Part shown: positions 25,639 through 33,500 of the stretch, piece after piece
How positions within the stretch are numbered: the stretch's first letter is position 1
Layout: the number at the start of each line of letters is the position of its first letter
Source: JAZSMJ01 sp045535815
Lineage (GTDB): Bacteria > Bacillota > Clostridia > Oscillospirales > CAG-272
Assembly: GCA_045535815.1 (NCBI GenBank)
Contig: JAZSMJ010000049.1
Coordinates: 1 to 64,000 of the forward strand
Direction of reading: 5' to 3'
DNA length: 64,000 nucleotides
Translations under genes and position numbers: made by a program
The notes under the pieces: generated by a model
The model's input: only the letters and a program-made list of their open reading frames with translations
What the model was told of the DNA's origin: nothing
Database searches by the model: none

Positions 25639-26778
25639 TTATGTGTCGGATTTTTCAAGATTGTGCTCACGGCAAAGCATTTGCCCGTTGTCAAGCGTTG
25701 TATGACCGCCTTTGCTCCAAGGCATTTTATGGTCTGCATGCATATCTTCAAATGCCCAAACAATGTCTTTTCCGCTTGCCTTACACATAGGGCAAATGCC
25801 TTTTTGCCTTTCATACATTGTCATTTTCTCGTTATCGGTAAATGTTCTGATTGACAATGCCTTTTCTTTGGTCTTGTTACTCAACAAATATTCATAAATG
25901 CCTTTTTGCTTTGTAACATCATCGTCCTGCAAAAGATGTTTAATTTCGCTTTCTAACTCGTTAGGGTCATAAACATTGTTTCCGTATTCGTTGTAGAGAA
26001 TACCCCAATTTAACCCTTTCATAAGTTTTGCTCGGTATTTCGGGAAAGTTAATTCAACCCAATCAATAACGGTCTTGAAATACTGCTTTAACGGGGTTGA
26101 ATGGGTATCGTGCTGGTGTTCTGCCATATACTGTTCAATGGTCTTGTTTTCCTTTGCAGATACCCAACTTAAAACGGTCTGCAGATAATCTTGTCTTATG
26201 GTTGACCCGTTCATATATCTTTCGCCAATCTTATAGGCGATACATTGATTTTTGCTGAAATACTTTTTAGCATCAGAAAGCCATCCGCCCGTATAAACAG
26301 CATTACGGAGCTCTTGCTCGGTTAGTTTCTCTCCGGCAATATTGATTATCTTGAACCAGTCTAATTTCTCGGTGTCAGTGCCTTTGCAAATATAAATCAT
26401 CAATTTGTAATCAAGAACTTGTTCAGTGGTTTCCTTTGAAGTATGTGCATAGTAGGGTGTCAAAGGTGAATTAGGGTTAGCAAAAATGGAATACCCATTA
26501 TCCAACCAATCACAGATTGATATTGTTCTTTGCTGACCGTCTAACATTTCGTATGTTCCGTCCTCGTTCTCCGACCAATACATAACATTAAGCGGAAAAT
26601 TATGGAGAATAGAGTTCATAACAGCAACTTTCTTTTTATCGTCATATACGAACTCTCTTTGGTATGCAGGACGGACGTTTAATTTGCCACCGTAGGCAAC
26701 AACTTGTCCGCTTTCTTCGTCGTTATAATATCCGTCAAATACATCTCTGACGGAAATTTCGTGCAATTGTATATCCAT
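25639..26778 (-). CDS. DUF262 plus HNH endonuclease-like protein
   Basis: 379 residues. The N-terminal DUF262 (GmrS-like, ParB/Srx-fold) domain has RPAYQREFVYDD and the hallmark DGQQRTISI (about residues 80-88). DUF262 domains bind or hydrolyse nucleotides in type IV restriction and BREX-associated enzymes. The C-terminus is a complete HNH nuclease: CPMCKASG, then HADHKMPWSKGG and LDNGQMLCREHN, with His-Asn-His catalytic residues and zinc Cys pairs. ATG at 26778 starts two bases after the methyltransferase stop, with AAGGAG inside that gene's end, so translation is coupled. I infer that it is the restriction partner of the methyltransferase. Base composition looks AT-richer than the flanks. 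Confidence 0.88.
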   Translation of the reverse strand: MDIQLHEISVRDVFDGYYNDEESGQVVAYGGKLNVRPAYQREFVYDDKKKVAVMNSILHNFPLNVMYWSENEDGTYEMLDGQQRTISICDWLDNGYSIFANPNSPLTPYYAHTSKETTEQVLDYKLMIYICKGTDTEKLDWFKIINIAGEKLTEQELRNAVYTGGWLSDAKKYFSKNQCIAYKIGERYMNGSTIRQDYLQTVLSWVSAKENKTIEQYMAEHQHDTHSTPLKQYFKTVIDWVELTFPKYRAKLMKGLNWGILYNEYGNNVYDPNELESEIKHLLQDDDVTKQKGIYEYLLSNKTKEKALSIRTFTDNEKMTMYERQKGICPMCKASGKDIVWAFEDMHADHKMPWSKGGHTTLDNGQMLCREHNLEKSDT

Positions 26779-26780
26779 AT

Positions 26781-27848
26781 TTATCTCCTTTTAATGATGA
26801 CACGGAAATACTTTGCCTTTCCGTCAATCATAGAAAGATATTTACCTGCCTTTTTGGTGTTCTCATTATCCAATATACTATATCTTCCTATGCCGTCAAT
26901 AATTTCAAATTGGTCTGGATTATACTTATCAAGGAAAGTAATAGGCACTCCCATTTCTTCATAATAGTCTTCGGGAATATCGGCAGTTACATCAACATTG
27001 ATTGCATTATAGTTATCAAATTTGGGGTATTCTTCGGGAGTGTATTTTTTCCATAAATCAAGGTCAGTATGTCTTTCAACATAGTCCATATTAGTAAACC
27101 AACGAACACCTTTAACACGAATATATTTATATCCGTTTTCGTCTATACGATAACCCGAAGCATTTAAGGGGTAATCATCGGGAACTCTAAACTCTCTATC
27201 GCCACTATGTATAGAATATCCCATCCACAATTTGTTTTCCTTTATAAGTGGGAAAATTTCTTTATAGGTAATCGCATTAACATTACCAATGACAATAAAC
27301 TGTTTATCATATTCAACTAATTGAGAAATAAACTCTCTAAACAAGGAAAAGGGTGGGTTTGTAACAACAATATCTGCTTGTTTCAAAATCTCAATACATT
27401 CAGCAGAACGGAAATCTCCGTCTACTTTAAGCAAAGATAAGGCATTGTTTTTGTTTCGCAACAGATATTCAACATCGGTTAAATCAACGGCACCGTCCCT
27501 GTTAATGTCAATAACTTCGGTTATCTCAATCTTATATGGGAATTTTTTAGGTGGGTTATCATCGACGGGTAATATGTCAAACAAAGAAAGTTGCTCAAAT
27601 TGTTCCCCTACAATGGGAGAACCCATGTAACAAGTGGCAACTAACTTTTTGATACCCAAAAAATTAAAGTTCATCGCAAAATATTTGAAAAAATTGCTCT
27701 CATAGGGGTCGTCGCAATTACAGAAAACAACTTTATCTTTAAAGTGCTTTCTGTAATGTTTCATTTCAATTTCAATATCTGCAAGTTGAGTATAAAACTC
27801 GTCTTTTTTTGCTTTATCGGCACTCCGTAATGCACTATTTCCTGCCAT
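26781..27848 (-). CDS. EcoRI-family adenine-specific DNA methyltransferase
   Basis: 355 residues. The N-terminal FCNCDDPYESNFFKYFA and the catalytic motif IV NPPFSLFREFI are characteristic of the M.EcoRI family, which methylates adenine N6 using S-adenosylmethionine. Between them (27458-27520) lies a loop DINRDGAVDLTD that reads like a calcium-binding EF hand. Two start codons are possible. ATG at 27848 is eight bases from GGGAG and is chosen over ATG at 27854, which is too close. It is co-transcribed with the DUF262-HNH gene and divergent from an XRE regulator over two palindromes. Target sequence is not predictable here. Confidence 0.9.
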   Translation of the reverse strand: MAGNSALRSADKAKKDEFYTQLADIEIEMKHYRKHFKDKVVFCNCDDPYESNFFKYFAMNFNFLGIKKLVATCYMGSPIVGEQFEQLSLFDILPVDDNPPKKFPYKIEITEVIDINRDGAVDLTDVEYLLRNKNNALSLLKVDGDFRSAECIEILKQADIVVTNPPFSLFREFISQLVEYDKQFIVIGNVNAITYKEIFPLIKENKLWMGYSIHSGDREFRVPDDYPLNASGYRIDENGYKYIRVKGVRWFTNMDYVERHTDLDLWKKYTPEEYPKFDNYNAINVDVTADIPEDYYEEMGVPITFLDKYNPDQFEIIDGIGRYSILDNENTKKAGKYLSMIDGKAKYFRVIIKRR

Positions 27849-27871
27849 AAACATAGCTCCCTTTTTTGTTA

Positions 27872-27913
27872 TGTAACAAAATGTTACATTTTTATTGTAA
27901 CAAATAGTTACAA
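27872..27913. promoter_or_regulatory. Twin palindromic operators (C-box-like)
   Basis: TGTAAC-AAAAT-GTTACA (27872-27888) and TTGTAAC-AAATA-GTTACAA (27895-27913) have the same half-site and the same five-base centre length, with centres 24 bases apart. They fill the 88-base divergent intergenic region, where both promoters must lie. They are most likely bound by the XRE regulator next door. Confidence 0.7.
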
Positions 27914-27936
27914 TAAAATCAAGAGGGTGATTATAT

Positions 27937-28140
27937 TTGATTGGACTGAAAAAAATAAGAAAGCAACGAAATTTAAATCAGCAAAAGGTTGCTATGGATT
28001 TACACATATCAAGAGAATCATTGTCTTATTATGAAAATGGGAAGCGTGAGCCCTCTTTAGACTTACTCGTTCAAATGTCGGATTATTTTAATGTTTCGAT
28101 AAATTATCTTATTACCGGAGAAGAATTTCAAAAGAAATGA
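27937..28140 (+). CDS. XRE family regulator, controller-protein-like
   Basis: A 67-residue protein that is almost entirely one Cro/C1 helix-turn-helix domain: IRKQRNLNQQKVAMDLHIS, ESLSYYENGKREPSLDLL, YFNVSINYLITGEEF. Size and position match controller (C) proteins of restriction-modification systems, which delay nuclease expression. The start is TTG at 27937, about seven bases after a GAGGGTG ribosome-binding site; no ATG is available. It diverges from the methyltransferase across two matching palindromes. Confidence 0.88.
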   Translation: MIGLKKIRKQRNLNQQKVAMDLHISRESLSYYENGKREPSLDLLVQMSDYFNVSINYLITGEEFQKK

Positions 28141-28178
28141 ACCTACCTTTTAAAGAAAAGATAGGTTCATTTTTGTTT
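28139..28178 (+). terminator. Terminator of the XRE gene
   Basis: Stem GAACCTA-C-CTTTT/AAAAG-A-TAGGTTC with one mismatch, overlapping the stop codon, then ATTTTTGTTT. Confidence 0.8.
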
Positions 28179-28183
28179 ATGCA

Positions 28184-28212
28184 GTATAAATCTCCTAACT
28201 TTACAGATACTA
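28184..28212 (+). promoter_or_regulatory. Candidate sigma-G-type promoter of spoVT
   Basis: GTATAA (28184-28189), 16-base spacer, GATACTA (28206-28212), one change from the forespore -10 CATACTA. No sigma-A promoter is obvious. In Bacillus, spoVT is a forespore gene, which fits. Confidence 0.45.
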
Positions 28213-28247
28213 ACATCGTAGCGTGTTTAAAAAGGAGAATTATATAA

Positions 28248-28790
28248 ATGAAAGCAACAGGTATTGTAAGAAGAATAGATGACCTTGGCAGAGTAGTTAT
28301 TCCGAAAGAGATCAGACGCACCATGAGAATCCGTGAGGGTGATCCGCTTGAGATCTACACCGATCACGAGGGTGAGGTAATTTTCAAAAAATACTCCCCT
28401 ATAGGCGAGCTTGCGACCATCGCCTCGCAGTATGCGGAGACCCTTCATAAGACCTGCGATCTCGCAGTTGTCATAACCGACAGAGACTGCGTTATCGCCT
28501 GCTCGGGACTGCCTAAGCGTGAATTTGCGGACAAGTCCCTTTCCCGTGAGCTTGAAAAGATCATCGAGGGTCGCTCCATGTGGACCGAAAAAGAGGGCGA
28601 GCGCCTTTATATCACCGATGAAAATTCAGCGTGGCGTGCATCCTGCATAATGCCGATAATCACCGAAGGCGATATTATCGGATGCGTTGCATCCCTTGTA
28701 TCCGACGACTCTCAAGCTCCAAACAAAGACCTTGAGAGCAAGCTTATCCAAACGGCAGCGTCCTTCCTCGGCAAGCAGCTTGAATCGTAA
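28248..28790 (+). CDS. spoVT: Stage V sporulation protein T
   Basis: SpoVT is a forespore transcription factor that tunes sigma-G genes during spore maturation. The 180-residue product has an N-terminal AbrB swapped-hairpin DNA-binding domain (MKATGIVRRIDDLGRVVIPK, EIRRTMRIREGDPLEIY) and a C-terminal GAF-like domain (about 55-180). Length and domain order match SpoVT rather than the shorter AbrB. ATG at 28248 is preceded by AAGGAG. It stands alone between terminators. Confidence 0.93.
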   Translation: MKATGIVRRIDDLGRVVIPKEIRRTMRIREGDPLEIYTDHEGEVIFKKYSPIGELATIASQYAETLHKTCDLAVVITDRDCVIACSGLPKREFADKSLSRELEKIIEGRSMWTEKEGERLYITDENSAWRASCIMPIITEGDIIGCVASLVSDDSQAPNKDLESKLIQTAASFLGKQLES

Positions 28791-28794
28791 AAAA

Positions 28795-28826
28795 ATCACC
28801 CTTTCCGTCGCTTCGGAAAGGGTGAT
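28795..28826. terminator. Bidirectional terminator
   Basis: Perfect 13-base stem ATCACCCTTTCCG/CGGAAAGGGTGAT, six-base loop, between the convergent spoVT and isomerase genes. The T run is strongest on the minus strand. Confidence 0.9.
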
Positions 28827-28832
28827 CTGCTT

Positions 28833-30254
28833 TTATTCAAGAACTATACATTCAATGCCCATTATATCGGCAATGTTTTTGAGCTCGTCGACTATGTCGC
28901 CGTAAACGCCGTGGATGTGGTTGCAGGGGAATTCACGAATGAATTTATCTGCGCTGACGCTCAGCTTGGTAAATGCTACCGGCCACTCGGGAGTGGTTCT
29001 CGAGCCGAGATCGAGCATCTTTTCACGGTCGTATGTCACGAATTCGCCGGGAACGATGGTCATATAGTATTTGCCTTCCTTACGTGCAAGTCTTGCAAGT
29101 GTTACCTTACCGGGAGCGGCAAAGTGATGAACGCTTGCTCCGCCTGCGGGATAGTAGCTCTTTTCGGGCCAGAAGGTAACGTTTTTAAGATTTTCCTTCG
29201 GATCGTAGGAACGGCCTGCAAAGAAGGTAGTATGAGTACCGGAGTTGGAGAAATACCAGATATCCTCGTCTTTATCGTAGTGACGAACGTCTGCAAAGAG
29301 CACCGGCTCACCCGTAAGATGCTTCATCAGCTGCATTGTGAGAGCGCCGTCCATATCGGACTCGGTTGCGGCGATTATCGGCTCGTGCTCACCGTCCCAG
29401 TCGTACGGGTCATTGAGGAATGCCTCTGCCACGTCCATAGTGGAGTAATATGCCGTAAGGTCACCGTGAGCCTTGATACCGATAAAGTCGAGACCTCTCT
29501 CGGCGATTATCTCACGCAGACCGTAGTATGAGCGGATCTGAAGCTTTAATTTTTCGGGGGTAAGTCCGTCGCCGTCGTATTTGATCTCGCCTACATTTTC
29601 CTCAAGCCATGCAAGAGCGTTATTTACCTTTTCGTCAGATGCGTGCTCACCGTAGCGTACGATATCGTACTGCTCGATATACTCAACGTCGATACCGAAT
29701 TCCTTCTGCCACTGCTCAAGGTTTGAAACGGCGGTATACATACCGAGCGGACGGCCGCCGAAGCAACCGAAGGTAAGACCGCGCAGACGCTTAACAGCCG
29801 CAGCGGCTCTTATATATTTCATTATCTTTTCGAGAACCTCAGCATCGTGAACCGATCCCCATACTCTCTCGTGGGTAATTCCGAGCTGATTGAGCGAGCC
29901 CGATGCCGCAAGCATTCCAACCATTCCGCACTCGGAAGGATGAAGATTTGAGAAGAGGATATACGGACCGGGTGCAAAATTGGTAGCAACCACGCTGTAC
30001 TGCGGATAGCACCATATAGCATAGCTGAAAATGGTAAGCTCTACGTCGGCAAGCATTAGACGCTTGCTCTCTGAAACCGCAAGCTCGTTTGAATTTATAA
30101 TATGCTCACCCTCAACTACCTCGATCTCTCCGGTAGCCTCAAGCGCCGCCTTGATATCTCTCTGATATCCGCGGTTAAGCTCGAGCATATCGTCGTGTAT
30201 GTACGGACGTCCGTCCGACATTGTAAGCAATCCGACCTTGATCTTTTTCTTCAT
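28833..30254 (-). CDS. L-fucose/L-arabinose isomerase family protein
   Basis: 473 residues with the three-domain FucI/AraA plan. The C-terminal half has AATESDMDGALTMQLM with the candidate metal Glu, FADVRHYD with the metal Asp, and FSNSGTHTT with the metal His, in the order known for L-fucose isomerase. The N-terminal half carries GCFGGRPLGMYTAV. Members convert an aldose to a ketose with Mn2+, but some have unknown sugars, so no symbol is given. ATG at 30254 follows GGGAG. It has its own consensus promoter. An L-fucose mutarotase gene at 47.1 kb would fit a fucose route. Confidence 0.88.
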   Translation of the reverse strand: MKKKIKVGLLTMSDGRPYIHDDMLELNRGYQRDIKAALEATGEIEVVEGEHIINSNELAVSESKRLMLADVELTIFSYAIWCYPQYSVVATNFAPGPYILFSNLHPSECGMVGMLAASGSLNQLGITHERVWGSVHDAEVLEKIMKYIRAAAAVKRLRGLTFGCFGGRPLGMYTAVSNLEQWQKEFGIDVEYIEQYDIVRYGEHASDEKVNNALAWLEENVGEIKYDGDGLTPEKLKLQIRSYYGLREIIAERGLDFIGIKAHGDLTAYYSTMDVAEAFLNDPYDWDGEHEPIIAATESDMDGALTMQLMKHLTGEPVLFADVRHYDKDEDIWYFSNSGTHTTFFAGRSYDPKENLKNVTFWPEKSYYPAGGASVHHFAAPGKVTLARLARKEGKYYMTIVPGEFVTYDREKMLDLGSRTTPEWPVAFTKLSVSADKFIREFPCNHIHGVYGDIVDELKNIADIMGIECIVLE

Positions 30255-30335
30255 AATATTATTCTCCCTTTCGATAGCGGTCTTCTTATATTCAAGCGGT
30301 GAAAAGCGCTTTTTTACCTTTCATTTACTGTCGAT

Positions 30336-30364
30336 ATTTTAACATATGCTCTGTCATTTGTCAA
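30336..30364 (-). promoter_or_regulatory. Sigma-A promoter of the isomerase gene
   Basis: Minus strand TTGACA (30359-30364), 17 bases, TAAAAT (30336-30341). The remainder of 30365-30554 is AT-rich. It must hold the promoter of the plus-strand GH2 gene, for which TTGAGA at 30452 with TATATA near 30474 is only a weak candidate. Confidence 0.7.
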
Positions 30365-30554
30365 CATTGGCTTTTGATTTCTTTCGATTTCGGGCAAAAA
30401 TAAGGATTTTGATGTAAAAAAATCAAAAAAATGTTTAAATGTTCGTACATATTGAGATTATGTATGCTTGTAATATATAAAAAAATCATTTATAATGAAA
30501 TGTGCAGAGCGTTTTGCACTGCGAAAATTCAAGATAAAGAACAAGGAGGATCCC

Positions 30555-33500
30555 ATGAGAAAGATTATTTCAAGGATATTTCTTCTGATGCTTGCAATAT
30601 CCTTATGTATGGGACATGGAACTATGTTATTTGCAAAAAGTCTTGACGAGTTTGAAATTGAAAATTATCTCAAACCCGGCGCATCCCCTATGGATGCACA
30701 GCCTACGGCTGTAACGCTTAATGCAGGCGATGGCAGTACGGGTGGCTATACCGCTGACGTTATATCGCTTGACGGCAGCTGGAAAATGATGCAGGGCAGC
30801 GGAAACGAGCCCTACGATTACGAAGAAAAGGAAACGGTATCGTATAACAAGGAATACGTTAAATACGATCTTTCGGGCGCAAGCGTGACCGCTTCCAGCC
30901 AGTTTCAGGCGGGTGGCGATTACTTTTTGCCCTCCAACCTTATAGACGGCAGCTTCACACAGGAGGCTACCGATGCGTGGATAAACGACGGCTCTACCGA
31001 CGTTACTCCCAATTTTACGGTTGATCTTGGCGAAGTGGTTACCATAAACGGAGTCGTTCTTCACAGCTTCGGTGCTCTTGAGGTAATACCGGAGGTAAAC
31101 TCACGCGGTGAGAACACCTCGTCCTTTGCGGTAAGCGTAAGCAGTGACGGTCAGAAATTTACCGAGGTTAAGCGCATAAACGGAAATAAGCTTGACAGCT
31201 GTGAGGTCAAATTCGAGGCTGAATATCAGGCACGATACATCAAGGTTGACGTTCTTCAGCCTACACAGGTCGCAGGCGACCCTTGGGCAAGAATAGTTGA
31301 ATTCGAGGTATTCGTTCCGGGCGCTGAGATCGAAGGTGGAGAAACTTCGGCTGAATATAATAAGGTAGACATTACCGGCAGAAAGGTTACTGCATCCAGC
31401 CACTACGCTCTCCAGAACTATTTCACTCCCGACAATCTGACGGACGGTGCAAGAGAGAGCGACGCTACCGATGCTTGGATATCTGACGGTGACACCGATA
31501 AGGATCCCTGGTTTATTATAGACCTCGGATATACGTATGACGTAAACGGCTTTATCCTTTACAATTTCGGTTCTCTTGCCGTTATAAATGAGGAAGGCAG
31601 AGCCGAAAACACCCGTGCGTTTAAGGTGCTTGTCAGCGAGGATGCGCAGGATTGGACAGAGATATACTCTGTATCCGATAACACCAAGAGCATAGTTGAC
31701 GTTAAGCTTGACAGATATTACAAGGCAAAATATATAAAGGTCTCGATATCCGAGGCAAATCAGGGCGGCACTCCCGAATGGTGCCGTATAGCTGAATTTG
31801 AGATCTATGCCAAGACACTTGTATTCAATCCCTCAAATGATCTTGTGTGGGACGGTGCGATAGACGTTACAGTTCCCGGAAGCGTACATACCGCTCTTAT
31901 GGAAAACGGTCTGCTTGAGGATCCGTACGTTGGTATGAACTCAAAGATTGCAAAGGAAAACAGCTTCAAGACCTGGTGGTTTACAAAGAGCTTTAATTAT
32001 ACCAAGGACAGCGATATTGCTACCCTTTGCTTTGACGGCGTTTGCGACAGATGCGATATATGGCTGAACGGCAAGTATCTCGGCTTCCATCAGGGAATGT
32101 TCGGAGGTCCTTATTACGACGTGACTGAGTATCTCGTCGAGGGCGAGAACACAATTATAATGAGAATGTATCCCGCAGTAGAGGATTGGAACGATACCGT
32201 CGTTTATACTGCGGCATACGGCTGGCACTACGCCGATATTCCCCCCTTGGGAATATGGAAATCGGTATACCTCTTAAAGCAGGAGCAGGTTACAATAAAT
32301 CATCCGTTCATATCGACCGTTAACACAGACGGACTTATGGACTTCTATACCGAGCTTGTAAATCCCTACGGCGGCGGCATAAACGGTACGCTTATCGGAA
32401 CTGTATCCCCCAAGAATTTCGAGGGTGAAAGCTATCACTTTACATATGACGTAGCCTCTGCAGAGTCTGAGGCAGACATCAGACTTCAGTTCACCATACC
32501 GAACGCACAGCTCTGGTGGCCTAACGGCATGGGCGATCAGAATCTGTATACCTTAAAGCTCGATTTCGTGTCGGGCGGAGCGGTTGTTAATTCAACTCAG
32601 ACACAGTTCGGTATCCGCACGCTTGTAATGGAAGAGATCGCCGGCATGGGCGAGGACATCGACCTTTACAACTGGACCTTTAACATAAACGGCAAGAAGA
32701 CCTTTATGATGGGCGCAGACTGGTGTGCTATAGACGCTCTTATGAGATTTGACAGAGACAGATACGACCGTCAGCTTACACTTGCACGTGAGCAGGGCAT
32801 CAGACTGCTCAGAGCGTGGGGCCCCGGTATCGTCGAGACCGACGATTTCTATCAGCTCTGTGACGAGTACGGTATCTGCGTACTCCAGGAGTGGCCTACC
32901 TCATGGGACAGCTATGCTAAGCAGCCCGAGGACGTTCTTTACGATACTGTTATTGAAAACGTAAAGCGCATACGCAATTATCCGTCGCTCGTTATGTACG
33001 GTGGCGGTAACGAGGGTCTTGCGGCACTCAGCGCAAGAGTTCTCAACAATATAGGAAGACTTACAATAGAAAACGACGGCACGAGACCCTGGCACAGACA
33101 GGATCCCTACGGCGATTCTTCTCATAACTATGACTCCTTCCATGGAAATATGCCTCTTGAGGATTACATAACCTACGAAGCGACCTTCATCGGCGAATAC
33201 GGCCAGGCGAGTATGATGAATATGGAATCTATCGCCAAGTATGCAACGCCGGAAGAGATGGCACAGTGGCCGCTCGCACAGGACGGCACGCTTGCATGGC
33301 ACTGCTTCGTATGGAACGGCTCTAACTTCCCGGTAGTGCATGGCGACCTTAATACTATGGCGTGGTACGGCGGTGAATTCCTCACTGTAGATTCACTTGA
33401 GGATATGGTTCTCGGCTCACAGCTTTCGCAGTCGCTCGGATACAGACATTCTCTCGAGCGTGCACGTGCAAGCTGGCCTAAATCAACCGGTATCTGCTAC

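Noticed and set aside
27458..27520. The calcium-loop-like stretch in the methyltransferase as a dockerin
   Set aside because: Only one loop is present, it lies inside a cytoplasmic enzyme, and no second helix-loop unit follows.
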